Shown piece after piece: positions 23,225-36,159 of a stretch of 64,000 nt of DNA. The stretch's first letter is position 1. Each line of letters begins with the position of its first letter. Under the pieces are notes generated by a model. It was given only the letters and a program-made list of their open reading frames with translations, ran no database searches and had not been told where the DNA came from. The stretch comes from Denticeps clupeoides. Its lineage: Eukaryota; Chordata; Actinopteri; Clupeiformes; Denticipitidae. The translations under genes and the position numbers were made by a program. Location: assembly GCF_900700375.1 (NCBI RefSeq), contig NC_041723.1:18041456-18105455 (forward strand), written 5' to 3'.

Positions 23225-26200
23225 TTAGATCAGGAAGGAATGTAAAAAGTCACCATATGATATCTTTCCGGACATTTCATTGTCAAAGAAAGAGAAAAGC
23301 TGAAAGAAGTCTTCCTCAGAGAGTTTCACATTGTTTCGCCTCATAACCTGTTAAAAAGAAATGCAATTATTTAAAATGAGGTTGTGTCCAGTAGTTAACC
23401 TTATCTGCATAATTAGTATTATATCGCTTGTTTGTTTTTTGACAAATTTAGGATACCTTGGTAAACTCATGAAGTGAAACCTTTCCACTCCGGTCTCGGT
23501 CAAAAAATGAAAAGCACTGCTTCATGGACCTCCAGGACTGGCGAACAGGGTCACATATTCTCAGCATGACCTCTACGTACTCTGCATTCAGAGGTCCTGT
23601 CCTGACCTAACAGCCATACATATGTTTCAGTTGTAGCAACTTCATGAATCATGAAATATGTCAAAAATAAATAAATAAATGTAACATCCACTACATGTGC
23701 TTACTGGCGTTTTTGGGAGTGGCACTTTATTTCTCTTAAATGCATTGATGGTCTGAGGTCTGGTCATGAGCACAAAGTGGTGCAGGAAGTTGGTGTATGA
23801 GAATCTCCCAGTGTTCTTCATGTTGTACTGAAGAGCCAGGTGCTCCAATTCCAGCTCAGACATCTCAATATAGAGATCCTTCAGAATGCCTGACAACAAA
23901 AAAAAAATGAGAGAAATCCTTTTAAAAAGTCATTCTTATGCATGGAGATATTGTGTCTTTTGATATTGTTGGTATTTTCCCCACATTCCGTGAGGTTGTA
24001 ATACCCAAGAATCTGATGGTATCAATGTCTCCTAGCCTCTCTGAATCGACCTGCCAGCACCTCCTCTGAATCTCCTTCCAGTTGCTCTGGATTTGAGAAT
24101 GGAGCCCTGTCTCCAGAGCATCAGAGCTCAGTAGTGGGGTTGTCCTGGCCCCTGCCGTAGATGGACGCTTCGTCTGCTGAGGAAGCTCTACTGACTAAGA
24201 AGAGAACCTCACTAGGTTGTGGAAATGATAAAACACTCCATAAAAAAAAGGTTTAACTAATTAATTATATATTTTGCAATTAAGTAATTGTAGCAGCATG
24301 TGATACACTGTTTTGCAATACAGGCAAAAACAGATCATGAACATCTGTACCATTATTGACCCAGTGGAACTTGAGGCAGTTTTGGGACGTCTGACAAGTT
24401 TGCCCTTAGTCGCTGTAGATGGCACCAGTGATGTGGGTCCTTCACTCTTCTGACTGACAGGCCTGCTTCTGTCATCACTAAATACCTTCAGGAACTTACG
24501 GTACTCCAGGTTACCAGAGGAGTTGACTGGCAGAACATTCCACAAGTTGTCAAGCTAAAAGAATTGGAAATAATATATTATAGAGAATTCAAATATTCAA
24601 TTATTAAGATGAACCCTAATCATTTACTAAACAAGTTTTACAAAACCCGGTTTCAAAAAAGTTTGGACACTGTACAAATTGTGAATAAAAAAGGAATGCA
24701 ATGATGTGGAAGTTTCAAATTTCAATATTTTATTCAGAATACAACATAGATGACATCAAATGTTTAAACTGAGAAAAATACGTTGATTTCAAATTTCATT
24801 GCATCAACACATCTCAAAAAGTTGGGACAAGGCCATGTTTACCACTGTGTGGCATCCCCTCTTCTTTTTTTAACAGTCTGCAAATGTCTGGGGACTGAGG
24901 AGACAAGTTGCTCAAGTTTAGGAATAGGAATGTTGTCCCATCCTTCTTGTTCTTCAACTGTCTTAGGTATTCTTTATCTTCTTTTCTATGGGTAAAATAT
25001 CTGGACTGGAGCAAATGTTGTTCTAGAAATGGGATATAACTTTCAGCATTGATGGTGCCTTTACAGATGTTCCCTTGTCCTCTTTAGTCCAGATGGCGTC
25101 ACAGTGTTCCAAAAAGAACTTCAAATTTGGATTGGTCTGACCACAAAACAGTTTCCAACTTTGCCACAGTCCATTTTAAATGGGCAGTGGTGGCCTAGCG
25201 GTTAAGGAAGCGGCCCCATAATCAGAAGGTTGCCGGTTCGAATCCCGATCTGCCAAGGTGCCACTGAGGTGCCACTGAGCAAAGCACCGTCCCCACACAC
25301 TGCTCCCCAGGCGCCTGTCATGGCTGCCCACTGTTCACTCAGGGTGATTGGTTAAATGCAGGGGACAAATTGCACTGTGTGCACCGTGTGCTGAAAATCA
25401 CTTCACTTTTTATTTTAAATGAGCCTTGGCTCAGAGAAAACACCTGTGCTTCTGAAACATGTTTAGATATGGTTTTTTTTTTTGACCTATAGAGTTTTAG
25501 CTGGCAACGGTGAATGGAATGGTGGATTGTGTTCACTGACAATGTTCTCTGGAAGTCCTGAGCCCATGTTTTATTTCCATTACAGTAGCATTCCTGTATG
25601 TGATGCAGTGCCATCTAAGGGCACGAAGATCACAGGCATCCTATATGGTTTGTGGCTTTGACCCTTACACACAGAGATTGTTCCAGATTCTCTGAATCTT
25701 TGGATGATATTATGCACTGTAAATGATGATAACATCAAATTCAATTTTTCTCTGGAGAAACTCCTTTCTGATATTGCTCCACTATTTTTTGCCACAGCAT
25801 TGGTGATCCTCTTCCCATCTTGACTTCTGAGAGACACTGCCACTCTGAGAGGCTCTTTTATACCCAATTATGTTGCTAATTGACCTAATAAGCTGCAAAT
25901 TGGTTATAGGTGCATTTAACTTTTCCGGCCTCTTATTGCTACCTATTTGGCATGACATTTTAAAATGTCTCACTTTCAACATCTGACATGTCATCTATAG
26001 TCTATTTTTAATAAAATAGAAGTTTATAAGATTTGTAAATTATTGGATTTCTTTTTTATTCACAATTTGCAGAGTGAATCGGGTTTGTTTTAAAAAATGC
26101 TATTTTGTGCCAGTTCACTCCAAGTCACCAGTTGTGGGGTGTAGTGGTTCAACGAATGGGATTAATAAGTGGTCAAAGTTGTAAGCACTCCCTCTATTGG

Positions 26201-29200
26201 AGACTGAGACTCAGACTTATTATGAAAGATGAAATAATTATAATTACTGTGTGTTCTCACTTCAGTACAGTTGGATTCCCCCATAACATACTTCTCAGTC
26301 AAATACAGGTGTGTATATCAGTATGGATATCAGTCAACAATAAATGGAATTCATATTAGTAGTAAAATTATGAATACATGAGATATATAGGTCAAATAAG
26401 CATGTGTTACTGTATTTTAATAAGGGGCAGGACCTTGCATTGATGAGTTCTTCCTGGGGTATGACCGTAAATCAAGTCTTGCATCATTCATTTTCTTACC
26501 TGCTCACAAGTCAGTCTCATGAAGTGGCGATCACAAATTAGCCTGAAGTCTTCTTTGGAGATCAAATTTATCTGGGCATAATCAAGGTCCACCATGTCTT
26601 TCGCAATGGTGTGGATACGGGTGCTCACCACATCCTGGATTCTTTGCAGGACATCACTGGTTGATAATGGGTGGATCTGATGTGGGAACCTCAACTGGTC
26701 CACTTTATCCAGCCATTCCAAAGATGTCTTTCAAAATAATGCAGAATAAAGTGACACAGTGCAGAAATTATTTGATTAGATAAAACGCACAGTTTCATTT
26801 TCTACTTCACCTCTTCTTGATTAAGGTGGAAGTCATGTAAAAATTCCTTCCAGTTTACCACACTGCCCTCTCCCTCTTTAACACCCAGCATCACCAGTAG
26901 ATGTTTAAACTGCAGATCAGACATTTTGATGCAAAAGCTGTCCAGGACACGTCGGAATTCTGGTAAAGAAATGGCACCATCTTTTGTCTTATCAAACACA
27001 ACAAAAGCCTAGAAAAATGGAATAAAAGGATATAACATCAAGTTTGCACACTTGTAAAGACCGAATCATTTTAATATGAAATTATGGTACCTTGTGGAGG
27101 GTTTCAGATGAGGTAGTGACCAGTTCTCTTAATTTCTGTAAGGCCCTGTTGGGGCTCAGTTCATCTCCATCCTCTCCCTCCACTCTAGATGTCACCTCAG
27201 GTCCTTTAAAAGGAGACTGAATCTGAGATCCTGTCAAGGTAGACTCAACTACGGGGACAGAGTCTGGACATCCAACAAGATGCTCAAGGAAGTCCAGATA
27301 TGACACCTTATTGATATGTGTCTTGATTCCAAGGCTGACAAAGATACAATCCTCATATTAATGTGCTATTAAATTACATCATCATACAATTATAATTGTT
27401 TTGAAATACACCACCAGTCATACATTGACCCAAATTCTATGGACTATATTAATTTCAATACAGGAAACATTGAATTTTCTAATGTTAGTATGAATCAGAG
27501 TTGCTTATTTGCCTTCATGACTACTTTGTGCACTATTGTCATCATAAGCAGCTTCCTGAGATGTTAAGCAGCCAACATGCTGTGAAAAAAAACATTTGAC
27601 TGCTTCCTGACTTATTTGCATGTTTGTCACACTTTTAAAATGATGACATTTTACATTTTATGGAAAGCTGGGCTCACCCTGATTCCTGCCAAACAAGTTG
27701 AATCAAAAGATCACTTAAATAGACATTTACATTTACATTTATGGCATTGAAGTCCTTATCCAGAACGACATTCAAGCTTTCATGTTACTATCAATGAAGT
27801 AATCAGTTCAGGTCCACTAGGACCCCAACTTTGAATACAATAATTTTTTCACTCTGTTGTAGTTTTGCCTTGCATAAGTCAGACTATTAGAAAGCTACAA
27901 GATAGACTAAGAAAGGAAAGGAATGTCTTAAGCTGCATTTGAAAATACTCAGCAACTGTCGCACAACATCTTAATAACAGATCCCCAAGACTGACAAAAC
28001 AAATGTTTTTTTTCGGTGGGTGTGGATCCTCCCTGAACTGTGACCTCAAGCTGACGAACACCTGAGTTCTCAATCAGGACAATGATCTAGGTTCACTGCT
28101 TTGGAGAACCTCAAAATTTTACATAACATATTTACTGTTTTGCAACGTAAAACAAATATCTATAGACTGGTGATTTATGTGAAACTGTATATGCATTGAT
28201 GGAACATACGTATCCAGTAGATGTGTTAGCTTCGTCTGCTCTGTCTGGAAGCCATGTTTTCCCAATAACAACAATAGATCATCTATTGGAATATACCCCT
28301 TGCTCTTCTCCAGCCCAATAAAGGTAGCGTTCATGTCCTCAAAGTTGTTTTTAAGACACTTTCTGTCAAGAGAGAACAATTTGGCTGCCATTAAACTGCA
28401 CTAAACATAATGCAGCAAGACATTTTAGGCTTTAAAATAGTAGTGTACTCAGTGCCTCTCTATCTTCAGTCTGCAACAACAAAAAATTGTGTTCATACAT
28501 GTAGTGGTCAGAGGTGGTGATGATGCAGCTCTTTATTGATTTGATGGCTGCTATTTGAGGCTTGGCTTTTGAGGAAATGGCTTTATGTGACTTTTCAATA
28601 GAACATTTTGCACTCCATAGAGGTCACACTTTTGAGGTCCCTAAATGTCAAGGAGCTTTCAGGACTGTTGTTCAGTGCCCTCATGCTATAGACATCTGCC
28701 CATGACTAGTTTTTTCACTAATGGCAACTGGTGGTGTTTTCTTTTGGGCTGAACAGCATTTGGAGCCCTTGGTTCACAGTGGTGTTTCAATCTGCTGAAA
28801 AGTGGCCACCTTATTGTAAGTTGGAATACCAGATGTAACTGGAACCGGAACCCAGATTCTCTCCTCTAATCTCACCTTAAATCTTTCAGCAGGGTGTCCA
28901 GGTTGGGTGTCTTTGGTATAGTTCCATCTCCCTGTGGCTCTGAACTAGTGTCTGGCAGACTTAATACACTGGTAAGACCAGGGGCACTTCTTTTGCCCTC
29001 AGATAACCCGGTCATCTTCAGCAAGAACTCTGACTGGGTAATAAACCCCTTCCCTCCCTCATCGTATCTATTTAACAACAATTTCAGAAATATTTCATTA
29101 AAATATGCTGAGACCAGTCAATAAATCAAAGAGGAGAAATTCTTACCTCATCCACAGTTTCTCAAATTCTCTGGGACTGATTGGTAAAGGGTACTTATAT

Positions 29201-32200
29201 AATAAATCTTTCAATACTTTCTTAGTGATTATGGCATCAGCACCAGTGCTGAAGAAAGCCTAAAACACAGTAATACTGTTTTATTTACAAGTTACCCACT
29301 GTACAGAATATTCTTGCATTTAATTATTAAATAGCAGGGATAAAGATATGAAGACTACACACCTTTGACAGTTCAGGCCAGTTATTCCTCATATTTAAGA
29401 TGAGATAGTTATGAACCTGTTCACATGCTTGATCAAGCAAATGGTCCGACCTAGAAAGATTATTTTAATGTTTATATGATGGGTAATACAGTATAACTGA
29501 TAACACACTATATATAAGAATCTGTTAATAATACATTTAGTGTTTGAGCCCACAATGAGGCGCAGCAATCAATGTGAATTTGTGAGAATATCAGAGGGTG
29601 CACCTGACCTCCTGCCAACACTGTGGATCCTTCGGAGGAATTCTGAGTAGTTCAGGGTTGCACCCAGTCTCAGCCCCATCAGGTCTAGCAGTCGCTGATA
29701 CTCCTTCTCCATCATGACAAACATGAGGCTGTTGTACAGGTTTCTGAAGTCATTACGATCAACAAGGCCATCGTGGTTCCAATCCATCAGATGGAAGGCA
29801 GTGAGAAGATCCTGGGTGAAAAGCACATGAAAATGTTTTTTATTAGGGGCATCTGAGAGAAAATTGCATGAAAATCACAAGGCCCTTTGGCATTCTTTGT
29901 ATGAATGTTGCATACTTGTTGATTATGTTTGTTATGCTCAAAGACAAAATATTTAAAATTGAAATAGCAAAGTGTATTACATTTTAGGCAGGAAAATTAC
30001 CCCATGCACATCCTTGATTCTCTTCTTTAGCTGAGACATACAGATTTCTGCTGAGAGGAATTCTAACTTCTTTTCCTCAGTGTCTTCACTAATCTCCTGG
30101 GATCTGCTCTCTAAACAGAAGCAATTTACAAAGTTATATAAATTAGGACTGAAATAAGAAATCTATTTAAACGATTATAATCAGTTATTAAAATAGTTCC
30201 CAGCTAATTTGCTAATTAGTTTTGTGTCATTAAGTTGTTGTCATCGTAACAGATACAAATATTTCTGGTGCTTCCTGAGAAAAGCAATTATGGTGGTCAG
30301 TTGCAAATTGTGCTTCTCTTTGATTCTCGACTGAAGAGTGACTGCATGGGATTCTCAGTGCAACTCTCAAAATATCTTAAAAAAAAAAAAAAAAAAAAAA
30401 AACTTTTCGGTATCATGGTTTATGGAAAAGACTACAAAACTCAAAAAAAAAAAAAAAAAAAAAATCACATCCAGCTCGTGCTGGACGCCAGGAAAATTAT
30501 TACAGGTATTACTAAAGCTTAGCCAATGATAAACAATAATCAAAAGAAATTAAAACAAGTTCCCAAACTTTTTCATATTACTGTATTTGCAACGCAAACA
30601 AAGACATGGCATGGCATGTTAGCACAACACCTTAGCATGAGAATTTAAAAAGACAGAAAATAAAATAAAGAGCAAATGTGAAATGACAGACAATACAGAA
30701 AACACATCAGCTACCAAAATGAGAATATAAATAACATTTTGTACTATTGTAAGCCCCCAGAAAAATCTTACATGATGTATAATAGTATATGATCTGATTT
30801 GATCTGAAACTCATCATACCTTCAAACTTGGCTGTAAATTCAGAATGAGAAATTGGTCCACCAACTTCAGACTGCTCAGTGTCCAGGTTCAATCTACAGT
30901 CATCTTTAATCTAACAAGTATTGCATTATTTCATTTATGCAATAATTTAACCTTATTTACAGTACTGATGCATTAACACATCTTTATATCAGTCACACTC
31001 ACCTTCTTGAAATATCTCTCCTCTAGCGCTGCCTTTGGGTCTTGGCTAGATGTTGTGAGACATTCTTGGAGACTGGCAGAAAGTGTCTCAGTTAACATTT
31101 TTATTTTGGCATCCGCTATGGCATGATTACTCAAGCTCTTCAAGTGTGTGCACTCATCTCTGTACATATTACATCTAACAATGTATTAGCCCTTAAGCTA
31201 GTTAGCTAACAATTTCTGTCAGATACAGCCTAATGCTTAGGCTGTTGATATTTTCCCAAGAGTGTCTGTCACCCTATTCATTTATGTAATTTTTACACCC
31301 ATAAACAAGCCCCATTCTTAGCGCAGGACACTGGGCTTACAGTCACTTTTTCACAGTTAAGGGAGAGTGCTGTTAGCCTACCCAGCCTCAAAACCAGGTC
31401 TCCAGGTTACCAAACTTGCAACTTGACTGCAAGAACTAGACTCGCTAGACAGAGGAAAACCTTAACAGCTACAACATGTTTCCGAGTTCTTCTCTTTCAA
31501 AACCACTGTACCGCTCAACTTCACTGTCTGGGCTCCTGGAGACATCACTTCGCTTCAGCACCCCCAGGTTCTTCAGGACTTTTTTGTAATGGACTACCCC
31601 CGATTCTACAAACGCTGCAGACAACCTACAAACAAATAATAATGCAGTCAAACACACACATTGTTTAGGAGACTTCATCCAGGAAGATGAAGGTCTCACC
31701 TGTGGAAGTGAAGGTCAGACAGAGGCAGTCCATAATTCTGGACCACTCGTTGAAACTCTGGTAAGCTGACCGTTCCATTTTGAGCTTGGTCAAGTTGAGT
31801 AAGAGACTTTAGAACAGCTTCCTGCTGTTCTGAAAGCTTGTCTCTCAATATCGCCTGTACCTGCAGACAAACGCTATCAGTCACAAACACCCTGGTTTCT
31901 TTTTTTAAATAATATGTATAATTTTCTAACATGGACTGCCTGAATAAAGAGTTCCTCACTGTTGCCCATGTGTCAGTTGGTTCCATTGGTGTCTGAGGCA
32001 ATAACTTCTGAGCTGGTGGAGCTCCAGACTTCTTTTGTGCTAATCTTTTCTACAAAAAAAACATTTCAGATGTAGAAATTACATCAAAGTCAGTTTAGTT
32101 CTTTACTAAACCAGGTTACTAATAAACCAGAGTAGGGTTGTAACAACCCGACATACCAAAAATAACACAGATGAAAGTGGAAGCGTGCTAACATGATGTT

Positions 32201-35200
32201 CAGACCATATACAAAAATTAGCATTTTATCATGCTAATACTAGCATGATAATGTCATAAATGCTAACAGGGCGTGGCCACAATACATTGATGCAGCTCAT
32301 TTGGTACATGTCAATTTTGTTATTTGGAAGACTCAAATTGTGACCATTGTGCTCTGTAAAATGAATATGCATCACTGGAATAATGGAGGGATGAAAAGGA
32401 GGACTGGAGGATAGGGTAATGAGTGGAAGAAGGTTAAATTTGGTTGAAATGGTTACATTGGTTGGAAGGCGGAAAGTGTGACAACTGTTGGTCTGTAAAA
32501 TGCATGGGAGTGAATTGGAGGATGGAGTGATAAAGAGTGAGCGAATGTGAAAGAGTTGGCCAAAGATGAAGGTGTGTACCAAGTTTCATGTCAATGTATT
32601 GAAACGTGAGTTACTGAGTAGGGGTTAAATTTCCGATTATAAGAGGGAATGAAAAGGAGTGCGGGCACGGCCACTCTGGAAACTTCTCTGCTATGGGCCA
32701 GATAACCTGTGAAGTTTGGACGATGTGCGCTAAAAACTGTAGAAGGAAATGCATATAGAAATTTGGGAAAAGAAGAAGAAGAAATAGAAAAACATAATAA
32801 TAATAATTATTATTAATGATTATTATTGTTGTTGTTAAAAAAAATAAACAAGAGAACAATTTGAGTCATTTGGCTTGAAACAAACTATACTGACAAAACA
32901 ATAATGAGACCAAATTAGTCTGCTCAAGGAAAAAAAAAAAAAAGAAGCACCAATGTCTACATATATCTTCACATTTCCAATACAGGCATTATTGGCTTTG
33001 GGCCCTCAGACTAAATAATGTTTCCCATTTTTTATTTGCTCTCTAAACCTAAAATCAAATACAAAACACAGAACTTGGCCTCTCCAGAATGCTACTTTGC
33101 CTATTTTTGTTGTTCCCATGTCAAGAATTATCAATGTCATTAATAAGTAAATTGTTTTAATCAAACACAAGTCATTTTTACACAGCATTTATCAAATAAT
33201 GATCAAAATATTTACAAACCAGAATTGAATTTTGTGAATGGAAGATGTCTAGAAAGTGCTGGTAATCGATGACTCCGGTGCTCTCTGTATCTAAGAGCTC
33301 CAGCAGCCTTCTGCAGTGCTGGTCTGTCATGCAAAAGGTCAGAGCCTCCAGCACTCTGCGCACTTCAGCCTGAGTGAGAACTCCAGTCTTATTCTGCAAT
33401 TACAGGAAGAACTGAAGTAAATTGTACATGTTTTAAAAAATGAAAAAATATGTGGCCTAAGACAAAATTCAAATGGGTTGCAACATGATGCACAATTTGT
33501 ACCTCATCAAAGACCATAAAGGCCCTCTTTAAAAGAGGATAAACCTCTTGAACATGTTTCTGAAGTCTTTTTATGGCTACTTTAAAATTGGGTGGGTCAT
33601 GGCTGGAAGGGACAGGATCCCTGGGACAAAACAATGATTTAGTTGCAGTTGTCTGTAAGTACAAAACATTGCTGGTCAATTACTCTGTGTGAGAATCTGT
33701 TACAACTTACATGTCCATGGAGGGCTGATCTTTATCTACAAACAGATCAAGAAACTTCTTCCATTCTACAGGGTTACTAGTTGATATTCTAAATCTGTGA
33801 CAAAAGTAAATTGTGAAGAACAAGTCCTTAAAAACAATCAATATGTTAATTCATGTGGTACACTGAATGAGATGTGGGCATAATATTCTATGTCTAACCC
33901 TACATACCTGCTTAAAAGACTCTGAAAAGTGCTGTGATTCATAGGAAAAAGGAAGCTGCTGAGCACTGACTTCAGGTCTTCTTGAGAAACAAACCCATCG
34001 CCAGTTACATCAAATATTTTCAGTGCTTTCAGAACAAGGCCATTGTTCACTCTCATCTGTAACATTTAACATTAAACAGGATTTACTAATATACCATTTT
34101 TTGAAGGTTACTGCCCCCATAATACCATGCATTTTGCCTTTGTTGGTACCTTTTTCAGAAATTTGGCATGGATTTCATCCAAGGTTTCAACACTCGTGTC
34201 AGGAGTTGCCCAACTACACTTTCTTGGCTTTATTTTATGCTCCTGACTTACAGCATCCCAGTTCAAGGCTGCAAAAAACATTATGTTAACGCACTTAAAA
34301 TAACTGCAACTGCATTACCATTACCAGCCACTATTAAAATAGACAAAGGTTATAATTAATATTTTTACATCCAAAATGTGGGGATAAAAATAAAAACCTT
34401 GTTACCTAGTTTAACAGAATCTGGTGCAAGTTTTCTGTAATTGTCACAGTCAGTTCCAAGTCTCTCAAGAAAATTTCTGTAGGACAGTGTGTGCTTATTG
34501 TTCGGACTATAATGTGACCAGAGTCTGTTGGAGAGAAAATGTATAAGACAAGAATTTCTATTTATTAAGGGGCTATCGGTATAATAAAAAGAAAACAGGT
34601 CCGAGGTCCGAAGTATAATGTGTAGAAAATCAGAATAAAGTGTACTATATGCACTCCACACAGTTCCATATAACAAAAAAATGCATTTGCAGTTTTAGTT
34701 AAACACCGCTAGTATTACGGCTTCCGTATCTAGCACTACACATGATTAAAGAACAACTTCAAGGTAAAGTCTGTCCTTCACCTCTCTTATGATCATAGCT
34801 ACAGAGAGTGCTTAATGTTTTATGCAGCAAACCTTTGAAATTCCAGGTGGCTCATGGGAAAACAGTAGCTCTCCAGCACTCTTCGCAGCTCATGCTGCTG
34901 GATCTGCCCGTCACGGTTGAAGTCAAACAAGCGGAAGGCCCTTGTGATGTTTTTCAAGTTGTTTCCAATCTACACATTTAATTAAAATAAATCTTTACCC
35001 AATAGAAAAGCCATACATTTGCTCATTTTTGTTCTCAACAATCAAAATGTGCCACTGAGGTCCCCTTGATCAAGGTACCGTCCACACAAACTGCTCCACA
35101 GACACCTTTCATGGCTGCCCACTGCTCACTAAGGCGATGAGTTAAATGTAAAGAACACATTGTGTCATTTGCATTTACACAGTGCGCTGTTCTGTTTCAC

Positions 35201-36153
35201 AATGACAATCACTTCACTTTCACAAAAATCCATCTAACAAATGAAATATTTAGAATGTGTTATCACACTACATGTTTATGTAATTATGTTTTTCAGAATT
35301 AACAGAGAGACCTTATCTTTCAGTCGACATTGGAGAACTCCCAGGCTCAGGTTTTGCTGACTTCTAGTAGCACTGTGTAGTCTGTGAAAAAAGCGGAATT
35401 GAGACTTGCAACATTGGTACGTGAAATAATTGTGAACAACACTAAGTACCTAGTTTTTGTTGAGAACCTGCTGTATCTTTGAAGGAATTCCAAATAGGCA
35501 ATGCTCCCATTACTCTTCTTGGGAACCTAATTCAAGATAAAGATGTTAATAAAATGACTAATATATTTTTGGACTGCTTCATTAATTTAGTCGCTGTACT
35601 TACATTTACTAACAAACCCTCAAATTGGGAGTGATTGAGAGGAATAAGAAAATGCTCAATGACCCTTCTGAACTCCCCCTTGGTGATGGTGAAGCTTCTT
35701 TCAGTGTCAAATGCTTCAAAAGCTGCCTTCAAGTCACCTTTCTTCTCCTCCACCTTTTGAGGAAGCAAACTTTCCAAGTCGGCCACTGAGAGGTTCTGAT
35801 CTGCAACTGATTGAACTGAAGCAGAAAACACAAGAAAAGCAGGACCAGAAATTTGACAAACAAATCGTCGGTTTGTTGAAATCGTGCACAGTTACACCCT
35901 TGTGTGCGCATACAGCTAGAGTATATATGTATTGTAGACATATAAAGTAATCAAGACACTATACATATAACAACATACCTGTACACATTTACATAAATCA
36001 AAAATACTAACCAGACTCCGATCTGAGAGTTTTTCTCTTTAGGATGTTTCTTGTCTGTGGTTGATGTGAGCTCATAGGCCTTGGCGCAATTACCAGTCCT
36101 CTGGAGGTAGGGTACAGCTTTTCCAAGCCCAGACTGGAAGCCACTGAGGACAT
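23225..36153 (-). CDS. efcab6: EFCAB6 (DJBP), multi-EF-hand protein
   Basis: Thirty minus-strand exons join in phase: 36153-36012, 35815-35604, 35526-35450, 35381-35312, 34969-34833, 34524-34406, 34268-34150, 34056-33908, 33794-33711, 33620-33503, 33393-33220, 32049-31960, 31860-31700, 31625-31512, 31159-31003, 30910-30820, 30110-30001, 29811-29609, 29450-29363, 29259-29147, 29067-28876, 28362-28210, 27334-27091, 27008-26811, 26727-26500, 24554-24351, 24185-24005, 23889-23705, 23606-23457 and 23347-23225. The product is about 1461 residues (human EFCAB6 is about 1500). Intact-looking loops include DFNRDGQIQQHE, DVTGDGFVSQED, DWNHDGLVDRND, DKTKDGAISLPE and DRDRSGKVSLHE; others are degenerate. 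The order of blocks, for example SPREFEKLW then YDEGGKGFITQSEF, and the ending KISYGDFLHSFLI, match EFCAB6. The human protein binds DJ-1 and the androgen receptor and is found in sperm axonemes. Confidence 0.93.
24642..26088 (-). mobile_element. Tc1/mariner-type transposon with SINE insertion
   Basis: Inverted repeats at both ends begin AAACCCG and continue to a shared ATTGTGAATAAAAAA block (left about 24642-24700, right about 26025-26088). The minus strand carries fragments of a Tc1-type transposase N-terminal half (HNIIQRFRESGTISV, then TLSVNTIHHSIHRCQLKLYR). The catalytic half is largely missing. A family A SINE sits inside at 25182-25409. The element lies in the efcab6 intron between exons 25 and 26. 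Confidence 0.8.
25182..25409 (+). mobile_element. Family A SINE, copy 5, inside Tc1-like element
   Basis: Head GGGCAGTGGTGGCCTAGCGG, B box GGTTCGAATCCC, tail AATCACTTCACTTTT. It is flanked on both sides by the repeated word TTTTAAATG/ATTTTAAATG (before 25182 and after about 25410), a likely target-site duplication. Confidence 0.85.
27722..27790 (-). mobile_element. Family B SINE tail remnant
   Basis: A short piece with ATTTACATTTATGGCATT and CCTTATCCAGAACGAC, matching the complement of the family B tail. It lies in an efcab6 intron. Confidence 0.45.
30379..30463. repeat. Two adjacent poly-A tracts in efcab6 intron
   Basis: Runs of more than 20 A at about 30379-30402 and about 20 at about 30444-30463, separated by roughly 40 bases. 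They read as simple repeats, or possibly tails of unrecognisable retroposons. Confidence 0.6.
32150..32860. repeat. Unclassified interspersed repeat candidate in efcab6 intron
   Basis: The 1.1-kb intron between efcab6 exons 12 and 11 holds non-coding sequence with phrases common in fish repeats (GGGCGTGGCC, then CCAAGTTTCATGTCAATGTATT). It ends in an AAGAAGAAGAAG and ATAATAATAATTATTATTA simple-repeat tail. I cannot name the family. Confidence 0.35.
35048..35222 (+). mobile_element. Family A SINE, head-truncated, copy 6
   Basis: Begins inside the body (GTGCCACTGAGG) and runs to the tail CAATCACTTCACTTTC. The tRNA-like head is missing. It lies between efcab6 exons 5 and 4. Confidence 0.7.
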
Positions 36154-36159
36154 TATTGA

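Noticed and set aside
31469-31699. Stop codon apparently ending efcab6 after exon 14
   Set aside because: A donor at 31511 lies before the stop and joins exon 15 in the correct phase, so the gene continues; not two genes.
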